Assembly (NCBI GenBank): GCA_965199165.1
Contig: OZ240681.1
Span: forward strand, 1,054,001-1,118,000
Length of the DNA stretch: 64,000 nucleotides
Direction of reading: 5' to 3'
Source: LMUY01 sp965199165
Lineage (GTDB): Bacteria > Pseudomonadota > Alphaproteobacteria > Acetobacterales > Acetobacteraceae
Shown: positions 56,134-64,000 of the stretch, piece by piece
Position numbering within the stretch: the first letter of the stretch is position 1
How the letters are laid out: each line of letters opens with the position of its first letter
Program-made: the position numbers and the translations under genes
The notes under the pieces: generated by a model
What the model was told of the DNA's origin: nothing
Seen by the model: only the letters and a program-made list of their open reading frames with translations
Database searches by the model: none

Positions 56134-57464
56134 AGCAGGTCGTCCAGGAGATAGGCGACCAGGCCGTCCAACCCGATCTGCGGCACGCCGGCTCGGCCCG
56201 CGCCGGGCAGCCGGGTTGGCTCGAAGCTCGGCAGGTCGAAGAACTCCCCGGCCCAGAACGCCGCGTCCGGCGGCGCGTCCGGCACCTCCCCGGGATAGGA
56301 CAAGCCCACGCCCTGCCCGGCGATGCGCCCCCGCACCGCGGACACGGCGCGCCCGTCCAGCCGCATCGTCGCATCCTCGGTGCAGCGGATCGTGCTGATG
56401 GCGAAGTGCCGCGCCGCCACGTCGCCCCCCGCCGGCGTCAGTGCCGCGAGCAGCGCCCGCAGGTTGCCGCGCTGCCGGCTCGCCACGTGGTCCGCCTTGG
56501 TGGCGGCATAGGCCACGCGGCGGATCGCCGGCGGCGGCCAGCGCAGGCTCAGCAGCGCCTTGATGCTGTCCGCCAGCGAGGATCGCCAGCGCAGCGCCCC
56601 GGATGCCGCCGAAAGCGCCGCCTGCGCATCGGCGAAGCTGTCCCGCCCGGCATGCAGCGCCGTCAGCAGGTCCGCCAGAACGACCATGCGGTCCATGTGG
56701 CCGAACAGCGGCGACACCAGCGCCTCCCGCACCGACGCGCGGTAGGCGTCGTACCGCTCGTCCAGCAGCTTGGCCAGCCCGCCCCGGCCGCGCCAGGGAA
56801 AGAACCCGATCCAGGGCGGCTCGGCGCCGGGCGACGGCATCAGGAAGCGGCCGGGTTGCAGGTAGACCAGGCCCGCCTCGTCCCGCAGCCGGTGCAGCGC
56901 CGTGCGATACAGGCCGTGGCCGGTGGCCGCCAGCGCCTCGTCGGCCACGGCCGCGCCGGACAGCCCGGCGGTGAACTGCAGGAACGGTTTGGCGAGTGCT
57001 TGGTCGTCCAGCCGGCGCAGCGTCGCGTCCGACCATGCCGCGAAGTCCATCGCCAGCATCGGCAGGTCCAGCAGCCACTCCCCGGGATAGTCCAGCAGCT
57101 CCAGCCGCAGCACGCGGTCCGGCAGGCTGGCGGCGAGCCCGGCCCGCGGCACCGTCAACTCCAACGCCAGCAGCGAGACCGCCCCCGTGCGCGCCGGCCA
57201 GCTCGGCGGGTCGGCCGCCAGCGCCTGGAGGTGTGCCGCGGCGTCGAAGCGCGGCACCGTGCCGGCCCCCAGCGGCGCCAGGCGCACCCCGAGCCGCCGG
57301 CTGCCCAACCGCTCCGCCAGCGCGGGGAGGGCCGGCACGCCGCCCCCCATGGCCAGCAGGTTGGCGGCCAGCGAGGTGACGAACGCGGTCTTGCCCGCCC
57401 GCGCCAGGCCGGTGACACCGATGCGTACGGTGCCGCCGACCAGGTCGGTGAGGGAGGGGATCAG
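56130..57464 (-). CDS. YcjX-like P-loop protein (DUF463)
   Basis: 444 residues if started at CTG 57464, which overlaps the gloA stop as CTGA. No ATG, GTG or TTG lies between gloA and the Walker A motif GVTGLARAGKTAFVTSL; the next ATG falls after it. Other features: LRLELLDYPGEWLLDLPML (Walker B/switch region), GFFPWRGRGGLAKLLDERYD, and AYAATKADHVASRQRGNL (base-recognition TKAD). GTPase-like stress protein of unknown role, paired with the YcjF-like gene downstream. Confidence 0.86.
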   Translation of the reverse strand: MIPSLTDLVGGTVRIGVTGLARAGKTAFVTSLAANLLAMGGGVPALPALAERLGSRRLGVRLAPLGAGTVPRFDAAAHLQALAADPPSWPARTGAVSLLALELTVPRAGLAASLPDRVLRLELLDYPGEWLLDLPMLAMDFAAWSDATLRRLDDQALAKPFLQFTAGLSGAAVADEALAATGHGLYRTALHRLRDEAGLVYLQPGRFLMPSPGAEPPWIGFFPWRGRGGLAKLLDERYDAYRASVREALVSPLFGHMDRMVVLADLLTALHAGRDSFADAQAALSAASGALRWRSSLADSIKALLSLRWPPPAIRRVAYAATKADHVASRQRGNLRALLAALTPAGGDVAARHFAISTIRCTEDATMRLDGRAVSAVRGRIAGQGVGLSYPGEVPDAPPDAAFWAGEFFDLPSFEPTRLPGAGRAGVPQIGLDGLVAYLLDDLL

Positions 57465-57853
57465 GTTTCGCGTTGGATCAGCTCGATCTTGTAGCCGTCC
57501 GGGTCTTCCACGAAGGCGATGACCGTGGTGCCGTGCTGCACCGGGCCAGCCGGGCGCGTCACCTTGCCGCCGCCGGCGCGGACCGTCTCGCAGGCCGCCG
57601 CCACGTCCGGCACGCCGACGGCGAGGTGGCCGAAGCCGGACCCGACATCGTAGGGCGTCTTCTGGTCCCAGTTGTAGGTCAGTTCGACCTCGGCCTGGTC
57701 CGGATTGCTGGCGTAGCCGACGAAGCAGAGCGTGTAGCGGCCGCCGGGCACTTCCCGCCGGCGCAACTCCTCCATACCCATCAGCTCCGTGTAGAACGCG
57801 ACCGACTTGTCGAGGTCCATCACGCGGATCATCGTGTGCAGATAGCGGCTCAT
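57461..57853 (-). CDS. gloA: Lactoylglutathione lyase (glyoxalase I)
   Basis: 130 residues. Metal ligands of glyoxalase I: His7 (YLHTMIRVMDLDKSVAFY), Glu in AEVELTYNWDQ, His in GFGHLAVGVPD, and Glu in AFVEDPDGYKIELIQR. Converts the methylglyoxal-glutathione hemithioacetal to S-lactoylglutathione. ATG overlaps the lpxI stop (ATGA). Full length. Confidence 0.94.
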   Translation of the reverse strand: MSRYLHTMIRVMDLDKSVAFYTELMGMEELRRREVPGGRYTLCFVGYASNPDQAEVELTYNWDQKTPYDVGSGFGHLAVGVPDVAAACETVRAGGGKVTRPAGPVQHGTTVIAFVEDPDGYKIELIQRET

Positions 57854-58785
57854 GGCGTGTCTCCAGTCTGTGGGTCGAGGCCGAGCAGGAACAGCCCGGC
57901 CGCATCGGCCCGAGCCACGCAGCCGGCCCGGTCGGTCAACAACGTGCCACCGGCCTCGAAGGCTATCCCGCGCAACCCGGCGGATGCAGCCACGTCGATG
58001 GTCCGGGGGCCGATGGTCGGCAGGTCGGCGCGGCGATCCTGCCCGGGCTTGACCAGCTTGACCAGCACGCCGCCAGGGCCGGGCCGGCTGAGCCCGGCGG
58101 CGCGGGCGAGCATGGCGTCGGTGCCCTCGATCGCCTCCACGGCGAGGACGATGCCCTGTTGGACGACGCAGCCCTGCCCGACATCCACTTCCCCCAAGGC
58201 CCGCACCACGGCCACGGCGCGCGCGATGTCCGCCGTCGCCGCGGCGTCGGGGGCGGCCTGGCTCAGCAACCCGCGCGGGCCGACCGCCTCCGTCAGCACC
58301 TCGTGCGCGCCCAGCACGCGGAAGCCCTCCTCGCCGAGCACGCGCACGATGGCGGCGAGGAAGCCGTCATCCCCGGTGAAGGCGGCCCGCCCGATCCGCG
58401 CCAGCAGCCGCGCGCCCTCGGCATCCGGCCGCAGGTGCAGGAGCGAGGGGCGGCCGACCGGGCCGACCAGGACGATGTCGCGGCAGCCGTTCGACCGCAG
58501 CAGCTGCAGGGTCCGCCCGGCCGCGCCCAGCCGGGCGGCGTCGTGCGGGTATGGCGCAACGACGGCGGGATCGGCGAAGCCTTCCATCGCGACGATGAAC
58601 ACCGGGCGGCCGGTGGCTAACGCAGCCTCCGCCACCCGGCCCGGCAAGGGGCCGCCGCCAGCGATGATGCCGAGGGCACTACCATCACCCTGCCCTCTCC
58701 CAGGGGGAGAGGGTTTCGAGCAGGGCCCTTCCTCAGAGGCTTCCTCTCCCTCTGGGAGAGGGTCGGGGTGAGGGTTCCGCGTCAC
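57850..58785 (-). CDS. lpxI: UDP-2,3-diacylglucosamine diphosphatase LpxI
   Basis: 311 residues from GTG 58785. The conserved domain begins only at residue about 36 (LGIIAGGGPLPGRVAEAA). Before it the N-terminus (PHPDPLPEGEE, KPSPPGRGQ) is encoded by a palindromic repeat, and no other in-frame start lies closer. Later marks: GFADPAV, LVGPVGRPSL, GEVDVGQGCVVQQGIVLAVE, EGTDAMLARAAGL, KPGQDRRADLPTIGPRTI. Removes UMP in lipid A synthesis. Lies 13 nt after lpxA; lpxB does not follow. Confidence 0.92.
   Translation of the reverse strand: MTRNPHPDPLPEGEEASEEGPCSKPSPPGRGQGDGSALGIIAGGGPLPGRVAEAALATGRPVFIVAMEGFADPAVVAPYPHDAARLGAAGRTLQLLRSNGCRDIVLVGPVGRPSLLHLRPDAEGARLLARIGRAAFTGDDGFLAAIVRVLGEEGFRVLGAHEVLTEAVGPRGLLSQAAPDAAATADIARAVAVVRALGEVDVGQGCVVQQGIVLAVEAIEGTDAMLARAAGLSRPGPGGVLVKLVKPGQDRRADLPTIGPRTIDVAASAGLRGIAFEAGGTLLTDRAGCVARADAAGLFLLGLDPQTGDTP
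58686..58775. repeat. Palindromic repeat cluster (CCCTCTCCC/GGGAGAGGG) in the 5' part of lpxI
   Basis: Two nested palindromes (58686-58713 and 58743-58763) with flanking complementary arms (CACCCTG and GGGGTGAGGG). Same motif as 17513-17533. It is translated in frame as the Pro/Gly-rich N-terminus of LpxI. Confidence 0.75.
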
Positions 58786-58798
58786 CGGCGGACGCCCG

Positions 58799-59602
58799 TC
58801 AACCCTCCTCCTCCGCCGCCAGCGCCGAACGGATCAGCCCCATCTTGCTTGGGGTGCGGGCGAAGGCGAGGATCTCCGCGACGTAGGGGTCATCCCCGTA
58901 CGTGCCGCCAACCCGATCGAGCCGGTCGGCGAACACGCCGCCGCCCCCGAACAGTTGGTTGAAGGCGGCCCGGATCGTATGGAGCTGGGCCTTCTCCACG
59001 CCGCGGCGGCGCAGCCCGACGATGTTCAGGCCGGCCAGCCAGGCGCGGTTGCCCATCACCGTGCCGAACGGCACCACGTCCCGCTCGACGCCGGACACGC
59101 CGCCGATCATCGCCGCGCGGCCGATGCGGACGAACTGGCGCAAGGCCGCCGCCCCGCCGATGATCGCGCCGGCGCCGATCTCCACGTGGCCGCCCATCAC
59201 CACGTTGTTGGCGCAGATGACGCCGTCGCCCAGCACGCAGTCATGCGCCACGTGCACCACCGCCATCAGCAGGCAATCCGCGCCAACCCGCGTCAGCCCG
59301 CTGCCTGTGACGGTGCCGCGATGGATCGTGCAGTGTTCACGGATCTGGGTGCGCGGGCCGATCTCGCACCGCGTCGGCTCACCCTTGTATTTCAGGTCCT
59401 GTGGCGGCAGGCCGACCGTGCAGAACGGGTACAGCACCGCGCCGGCGCCGATCGTGCAATGCCCGTCCACCACCACGTGGCTGACCAGGCTGACACCGGC
59501 GCCGATCTCCACGTCCGGGCCGACCGTGCACCACGGCCCGACCGTCGCGTCGGAGGCGATCCGTGCGCCCTCGGCAACGATCGCGGTCGGATGGACGGTC
59601 AA
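58799..59602 (-). CDS. lpxA: Acyl-ACP-UDP-GlcNAc O-acyltransferase LpxA
   Basis: 267 residues from TTG 59602, the only start giving the standard N-terminus TVHPTAIVAEGARI. Left-handed beta-helix hexapeptide repeats throughout; catalytic His in VHVAHDCVLGDGV; LPPQDLKYKGEPTR; C-terminal helical domain after GLRRRGVEKAQLHTIRAAF. First committed step of lipid A synthesis. Separated from fabZ by about 100 nt. Confidence 0.95.
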   Translation of the reverse strand: MTVHPTAIVAEGARIASDATVGPWCTVGPDVEIGAGVSLVSHVVVDGHCTIGAGAVLYPFCTVGLPPQDLKYKGEPTRCEIGPRTQIREHCTIHRGTVTGSGLTRVGADCLLMAVVHVAHDCVLGDGVICANNVVMGGHVEIGAGAIIGGAAALRQFVRIGRAAMIGGVSGVERDVVPFGTVMGNRAWLAGLNIVGLRRRGVEKAQLHTIRAAFNQLFGGGGVFADRLDRVGGTYGDDPYVAEILAFARTPSKMGLIRSALAAEEEG

Positions 59603-59704
59603 CGCCGGGGCGCCCGGCTGTTGGTGGGCAACATTGGTGCATCCTTGCAGTCGCTGCGACCATGCGGCGACGCGGCGACCGCCGCCAAGAAACGCATTGT
59701 TACG

Positions 59705-60190
59705 TCAGCGCGGCTCGGGCGGCGGGCGATCCATGATCATGGCGGCGAAGGTCGCCTCCGCTACGGAGACGCCGTCGACCGTTCCGGTGCCATGGAACTT
59801 CCACACGTTGCCGCGCCGCCGCTCCTTGACCACGGTCAGCCGCAACTGGTCGCCCGGCACCACCGGGCGACGGAACTTGGCCCCTTCGATGGTCATGAAG
59901 TAGACCAGCTTGCCCGCGGCATCGCCGCCCAGCGTCTCCACCACCAGCACGGCCGCGGTCTGCGCCATGCTCTCGATGATCAGCACGCCCGGCATCACCG
60001 GATGGGCGGGGAAGTGGCCCTGGAAGAAATGCTCGTTCACCGAGACGTTCTTCACGCCAACGGCCCGGTCATCCAGCGTCACGTCGACGATCCGGTCGAT
60101 CATCAGCATGGGGTAGCGGTGCGGGATGGCATGCATGATCCGCTCGATATCGAGCGACTCGTAGGTGACGGGCGGCAGCTGGGTGTCCAC
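59705..60190 (-). CDS. fabZ: 3-hydroxyacyl-ACP dehydratase FabZ
   Basis: 161 residues from GTG 60190, 7 nt after GGGGAGG; GTG 60196 (overlapping the lpxD stop) is the alternative. Hot-dog fold with the catalytic HFPAHPVMPGVLIIESMAQ (His and Glu) and IPHRYPMLMIDRI. Supplies hydroxyacyl chains shared by fatty-acid and lipid A synthesis. Standard length. Confidence 0.95.
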   Translation of the reverse strand: MDTQLPPVTYESLDIERIMHAIPHRYPMLMIDRIVDVTLDDRAVGVKNVSVNEHFFQGHFPAHPVMPGVLIIESMAQTAAVLVVETLGGDAAGKLVYFMTIEGAKFRRPVVPGDQLRLTVVKERRRGNVWKFHGTGTVDGVSVAEATFAAMIMDRPPPEPR

Positions 60191-60192
60191 GC

Positions 60193-61233
60193 TCACGCCT
60201 CCCCGCGGTCGGTCGGTCGGCGGGCCGCCAACTTGCGCAGGACGGCCACGTTGCGGAAGAACTCGCGGACTGGGATGGCCGGGGCGCCCAGCACGTCGGC
60301 CCCCGCCTCCACGTTGCGCATGACACCGGACTGCGCGCCGATCCGCGCCTTCGCCCCGATCCGGAGATGCCCGACAAGGCCCGCCTGCGCCGCAACCACC
60401 ACGAAGTCCTCTAAAACGGTGGAACCCGAAATACCCGCCTGCGACACGACGATGCAACAGCGTCCGAGGCGCACGTTGTGCCCGATCTGCACCAGGTTGT
60501 CGAGGCGGGAGCCGGCGCCGATCACCGTGTCCTGGGTCGAGCCGCGGTCGATCGTGCTGTTGGCGCCGACCTCCACGTCATCCTCCAGCAGGACCCGGCC
60601 GAGCTGCGGCACAGTGACGAAACCGGTCGGCGCCACCGCGAAGCCGAAGCCCTCCTGCCCGATGCGCGCACCTGGATAGACGTAGACGCGCGCGCCGAGG
60701 ATCGCGTGGCTCAGCGAGGCGAGCGGCCCGATGCGGCAATGCGGCCCCATTTGGACGCCCGGCCCGATCACCGCGCCGGCGCCGATGCGGCAGGACGGCC
60801 CGACCTCCGCCGCCGCGCCGATGACGGCGAGCGGCCCGACCTCGGCCGATGCGTCGACTTGCGCCGCCGGGTCCACCACGGCGCTCGGGTGGACGCCGGG
60901 CATCGCGGCCGGCGCGGGGTGGAACAGGGCGGCCACCTTGGCCCAGCCGAGATACGGCTCGGGCGTGACCAGCGCCCGGGTGCCCACGGGCACCCGGTCG
61001 GCCAGGTTGGGGTGCACCAGCACGGCACCTGCGCGGGTGGCATCCAGCAGCGGGGCATATTGCCGGTTGTCCAGGAAGCTCACGTGCTCCGGACCGGCCA
61101 GCTGCAGCGGCGCCACCCCGTGCATCAGCCGTTCGTCCGAGGAGGCGAGCCCCGCCGCTGCCGCCACGGCCGCGAGGGTGTGCGGGCCGGTCCGTTGGAA
61201 GAACCGCGCGTCCCCGGTACCCGCCGCAGTCAC
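60193..61233 (-). CDS. lpxD: UDP-3-O-acylglucosamine N-acyltransferase LpxD
   Basis: 346 residues, GTG start. The N-terminal uridine-binding domain (VSFLDNRQYAPLLDATRAGA) is followed by hexapeptide repeats (VHPSAVVDPAAQVDASAEVG onward) with the catalytic His in LVQIGHNVRLG and QEGFGFAV. C-terminal helix with REFFRNVAVLRKLAAR. Third step of lipid A synthesis. Seven nt after the skp-like gene. Confidence 0.95.
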   Translation of the reverse strand: MTAAGTGDARFFQRTGPHTLAAVAAAAGLASSDERLMHGVAPLQLAGPEHVSFLDNRQYAPLLDATRAGAVLVHPNLADRVPVGTRALVTPEPYLGWAKVAALFHPAPAAMPGVHPSAVVDPAAQVDASAEVGPLAVIGAAAEVGPSCRIGAGAVIGPGVQMGPHCRIGPLASLSHAILGARVYVYPGARIGQEGFGFAVAPTGFVTVPQLGRVLLEDDVEVGANSTIDRGSTQDTVIGAGSRLDNLVQIGHNVRLGRCCIVVSQAGISGSTVLEDFVVVAAQAGLVGHLRIGAKARIGAQSGVMRNVEAGADVLGAPAIPVREFFRNVAVLRKLAARRPTDRGEA

Positions 61234-61239
61234 GTGGGA

Positions 61240-62157
61240 TTACCGCCGGGCGGAGGGCGTGGTCGGCGGCGCAGAGGCCGGCGTCGGCGCGGGCGCCGTC
61301 CCTGGCGCCGGGGCGGCGGGCTGCGCCTGCGCCAGCGGGGAGACGCCGTCCGGTGGCATATTGACCGAGGGCATCACCTTGTTCATCTGCTGCGTCACCT
61401 GGTCGGTGATATCGAACTCGTTGATGTTCAACGCCACCTGCGCCCGGTGCAGCACGAGGTTCATGCCCCGGCTCTCGGCCACCTGGCGGATGACGGCGAT
61501 CAACGTGCGCTCGATCTGGCTGAGCGAGTACTGCGCCGTCTCCTGGATGATCCGGTTGCGGTCGCGGAAGCTCTGCTGCGCGTTGGTGATGCGCTCCTGC
61601 AGTTCCCGCTCCTTGGTGCGCACCTGGTCGGGCGTCATCGTCGCACGTTGCGCCGCGAGTTGCTGCTGCAGGTCACGCCACGCGGCCTGCTCCTTCTGCG
61701 CGTCCTCGTTCAGCTTGGCCCGGCGCTCGCCGATCACCTTCTCTACCTGCTGGGAGGCGGTGGCAGCCCGCATGATCTCCGGCACGCCGAGCACGCCGAT
61801 GACGGCCGCCGGCGGCGTGGCACCCTTGGGCAGCGGCGGCAGGTCGGGCACGGGGACGTTGGGCAGCTGCACCGCCGCCTGGTCGGTGGCATCGCCGCCA
61901 CCCAGCGCATCGGCGCCGCTCTGCACGGCGGGCATGCCGCCCTGGATCTGCACGGGCGGCGGCGGCGGCAAGGCCTGCTGCACGGGCGCCGCCGGGCGGG
62001 GCGCGGGCCGAGGCGCCGGGGCAGGCGAGGCGGAGCGGGGCGCGGATGGCTGCGGCGGGATGAAATATCCCTGGGCAGCCGCCTGCCCCGCGCCAAGCAG
62101 GAGTATGGCTGCGGCAAACAGCGCCGCGCGGCGGAGGGGGGAACCATCGGTCATCAT
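61240..62157 (-). CDS. OmpH/Skp-family periplasmic chaperone with Pro/Ala-rich extensions
   Basis: 305 residues from ATG 62157 (TTG 62166 is also in frame). Signal LRRAALFAAAILLLGAGQAA, then a Pro-rich linker of about 100 residues (PAPRPAPRPAAPVQ, PPPPPVQIQGG), the OmpH coiled-coil core (VIGVLGVPEIMRAATASQQV through ERELQERITNAQQSFRDRNR), and a Pro/Ala/Thr tail. Typical Skp has about 160-200 residues, so both ends are extended. Carries outer-membrane proteins to the Bam complex encoded just upstream. Confidence 0.88.
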   Translation of the reverse strand: MMTDGSPLRRAALFAAAILLLGAGQAAAQGYFIPPQPSAPRSASPAPAPRPAPRPAAPVQQALPPPPPVQIQGGMPAVQSGADALGGGDATDQAAVQLPNVPVPDLPPLPKGATPPAAVIGVLGVPEIMRAATASQQVEKVIGERRAKLNEDAQKEQAAWRDLQQQLAAQRATMTPDQVRTKERELQERITNAQQSFRDRNRIIQETAQYSLSQIERTLIAVIRQVAESRGMNLVLHRAQVALNINEFDITDQVTQQMNKVMPSVNMPPDGVSPLAQAQPAAPAPGTAPAPTPASAPPTTPSARR

Positions 62158-62167
62158 GATATCCAAT

Positions 62168-64000
62168 TCAGAACCTCGTGCCGAAACCGAACCGGAAGAA
62201 CTGGGTCTGGTCGTACTTCTTTTTTACCACCGCTTCGGCAAGGTCGATGTTGATCAAGCCGAACGGCGTGCGCCAGGATACGCCGACGCCGGTGCCGACA
62301 CGCGGAGACAGGTCGTTGGCGCCCTGGATCGCCTGCGTCACGCCGCCCGGGATCGGGTTGAGGAAGACGTCGCGCGCGAACTGCGCACCGGAGGACGTGG
62401 CCTGGCTCAACCCGCCCACGTCCACGAAGGCGCGGCCGGACAGGCCCAGGTCCGAAGAGATCGGCAGCGGGAAGCGCAGTTCGGTCGACTGGGTGTAGAT
62501 CAAGCGGCCGCCGACGCTGTCGGACCCGAAGATCACGCCGCCCGCCTGGATGGACAGCGAGTGCGGGCCGGCGCCGCCCGATTGGAAGCCGCGCAGGTTG
62601 TCGCCGCCCAGGAAGAAGCGGTCGATGATGTCCTCGCGATGGTCTCCGATCGGGGTGAGGTAGCCGCCGCCGCCGGAGATCGCGATCACCCAGTCGCTGT
62701 CGCCGGTGTAGCGTTCCAGCGGGATGTAGCCCGTGCCGTCGAGCTTGTTGCGGACGTAGTGGGCGGTGCCGCCCAGGCCGGCGACGTCCAGCCCATAGTT
62801 CACCACGAAGCCGCTATGCGGGTCGGTCCGGCTGTCGCGGTAGTCCAGCGTGAGGGTCTGCCCGACCTGGGACAGCAGGGTGCCACCGGCCTCGTTCTGG
62901 ATGTAGAGGCTGGCGTCGGTGTTGACGTCGTACACGTTCCGATCGACCAGCGAGTAGGCGTAGGCCTGCCGCAGGTGGTCGTTGATCTCGTAGCCGAGCC
63001 GCAGCGTGAAGCCGGTGCGCCGTTCGTTATAGGCCGCGATCGACTGGTTGTTGTTCTGCACGTGGAAGATGTCGATGCCGGCGACCAGGTTCTGGTCGAG
63101 GAAATACGGGTCCGTGGCGGAGAAGTTGATCTCCGACCGCCGCTGCGCCAGCACGCCGTTGAGTCCGGCGTCGATGCCGGTGCCCACCAGGTTCTTCTCC
63201 CGCAACCCGGCGCTGAGCAGCGCGCCGGCGTCGGTGGAGAAGCCGCCGCCCAGGCTCAGCTCGCCGGTCGCCTTCTCGTCCACTGCCGCGGTGACCACCG
63301 CCTTGTCGTTGGTGCTGCCCGGCGAGGAGGTAATGTTGACGGTGTTGAAGTAGCCGAGGTCGGTCAGCCGCTGCCGAGAGCGGCGGATCGCCGCGGCGTT
63401 GAACGCGTCGCCCTCCGCCAGCTGCATCTCGCGGCGGATGACCTTGTCCTTGGTCCGCGTGTTGCCCTGGATGTCGATGCGCTCGACGAAGATGCGCGGC
63501 CCCTCGCTCACGTCGAACACCAGGTCGACCGTGTGCTTGGCGGTGTCGCGGGCGATGCGCGGGCGCACCAGGACGAAGTTGTAGCCCCGCGCCAGGGCCG
63601 CATCCTGCACCGCGTTGACCGATCGCTCGATCGCCTCGCCGTCGTAGACCTGGCCCTTCTCCTGCTCGACGAAGCGGAGCAGGTCCTTGCCGTCGAGGTT
63701 CGGCAGCTTGGATTCCACGCTGATCGACCCGACGGTATACTGCGCGCCCTCGCTGATGGTGAACGTCACGAAGAAGGAGGACCGGTCCGGCGCCAGCTCG
63801 GCCGTGGCGTTCCGGACCTCGAAATCGGCATAGCCGTTCTTCAGGTAGAACCGGCGGAGCAGCTCCTTGTCGTAGTCGATACGGGCCGGGTCGTACGTGT
63901 CGCTGTTGGACAGGAAGCGGTAGAACGCCTCCTCCCGCGAGCTGACCACGTCCCGCAGGCGGCTCTCGCCGAACGCGTGGTTGCCGACGAAGCTGATGCG
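62168..64000 (-). CDS. bamA: Outer membrane protein assembly factor BamA (partial, 5' part beyond window)
   Basis: About 610 C-terminal residues visible; the frame stays open through base 64000 (SFVGNHAFGESRLRDVVSSR just inside the edge, a POTRA repeat). POTRA domains continue to residue about 240 of this fragment (VERIDIQGNTRTKDKVIRRE). The 16-strand barrel follows, with RFFLGGDNLRGFQSGG, the VRGF-like lid motif of BamA, and a C-terminal Phe (FRFGFGTRF). Inserts beta-barrel proteins into the outer membrane. First visible gene of the skp-lpx operon. Confidence 0.95.
   Translation of the reverse strand, partial: RISFVGNHAFGESRLRDVVSSREEAFYRFLSNSDTYDPARIDYDKELLRRFYLKNGYADFEVRNATAELAPDRSSFFVTFTISEGAQYTVGSISVESKLPNLDGKDLLRFVEQEKGQVYDGEAIERSVNAVQDAALARGYNFVLVRPRIARDTAKHTVDLVFDVSEGPRIFVERIDIQGNTRTKDKVIRREMQLAEGDAFNAAAIRRSRQRLTDLGYFNTVNITSSPGSTNDKAVVTAAVDEKATGELSLGGGFSTDAGALLSAGLREKNLVGTGIDAGLNGVLAQRRSEINFSATDPYFLDQNLVAGIDIFHVQNNNQSIAAYNERRTGFTLRLGYEINDHLRQAYAYSLVDRNVYDVNTDASLYIQNEAGGTLLSQVGQTLTLDYRDSRTDPHSGFVVNYGLDVAGLGGTAHYVRNKLDGTGYIPLERYTGDSDWVIAISGGGGYLTPIGDHREDIIDRFFLGGDNLRGFQSGGAGPHSLSIQAGGVIFGSDSVGGRLIYTQSTELRFPLPISSDLGLSGRAFVDVGGLSQATSSGAQFARDVFLNPIPGGVTQAIQGANDLSPRVGTGVGVSWRTPFGLINIDLAEAVVKKKYDQTQFFRFGFGTRF

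Noticed and set aside
58955..60679. 574-codon plus-strand frame across lpxA and fabZ
   Set aside because: Antisense to lpxA, fabZ and lpxD; its translation is His/Gln/Arg-rich without domains.

Overview
The window is a GC-rich chromosomal segment of an alphaproteobacterium. The rRNA operon (16S, tRNA-Ile, tRNA-Ala, 23S, 5S, tRNA-fMet), the intervening sequence in 23S helix 45, the lipid A/outer-membrane block (bamA, skp, lpxD, fabZ, lpxA, lpxI), poly-hydroxybutyrate genes and abundant amino-acid/peptide transporters fit Rhodospirillales. Acetobacteraceae (Roseomonas-like) is my best guess, but that is inference and was not tested by search.

1-28.4 kb is a catabolic island for amino acids and small peptides. 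Leftward from 8639 runs a PotABC-type transporter, an amidohydrolase, a LacI-family regulator and a Dpp-type peptide transporter that leaves the window at base 1. Rightward from 8723 run ridA, a PotD-like binding protein and a three-subunit HcnABC/opine-oxidase-like amine dehydrogenase. Two more leftward operons follow: TauD dioxygenase, DadA, SMP-30 lactonase and alpha-hydroxy-acid oxidase (17.3-12.9 kb); and two M19 dipeptidases, a binding protein, DppBCDF and a second binding protein (26.6-17.7 kb). A gamma-glutamyltransferase diverges from the last operon. Five LacI-like operators of the form TTGCAWACGNWTGCAA lie in the control regions of these units, which suggests one regulon under the LacI protein encoded here.

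28.5-42.3 kb holds a second island: GMC oxidoreductase, uronate-dehydrogenase-like epimerase, sarcosine/N-methyl-amino-acid oxidase, divergent hydantoinase/oxoprolinase subunits HyuA and HyuB, a CUT1-type ABC importer without an ATPase gene, a second gamma-glutamyltransferase and a FadR/GntR regulator. Together the two islands look suited to gamma-glutamyl or cyclic (5-oxoproline, N-methylhydantoin) nitrogen compounds; the exact substrates are not readable from sequence.

42.5-48.6 kb is the leftward rRNA operon. The 23S gene carries a 449-nt intervening sequence at helix 45 that encodes an S23-type four-helix-bundle protein. The same short repeat (core CAGTCGTCAGT) forms the inverted stem of this insertion and also the inverted pairs around both spacer tRNAs.

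49.1-64 kb is housekeeping: cysG, 3-hydroxybutyrate dehydrogenase and a patatin-like lipase, dps, parE, a ycjX-ycjF pair, gloA, and the bamA-skp-lpxD-fabZ-lpxA-lpxI operon (leftward, bamA cut by the right edge). Many genes overlap by ATGA, GTGA or TGATG, and GTG or TTG starts are frequent. At three tight junctions only CTG seems available as start.
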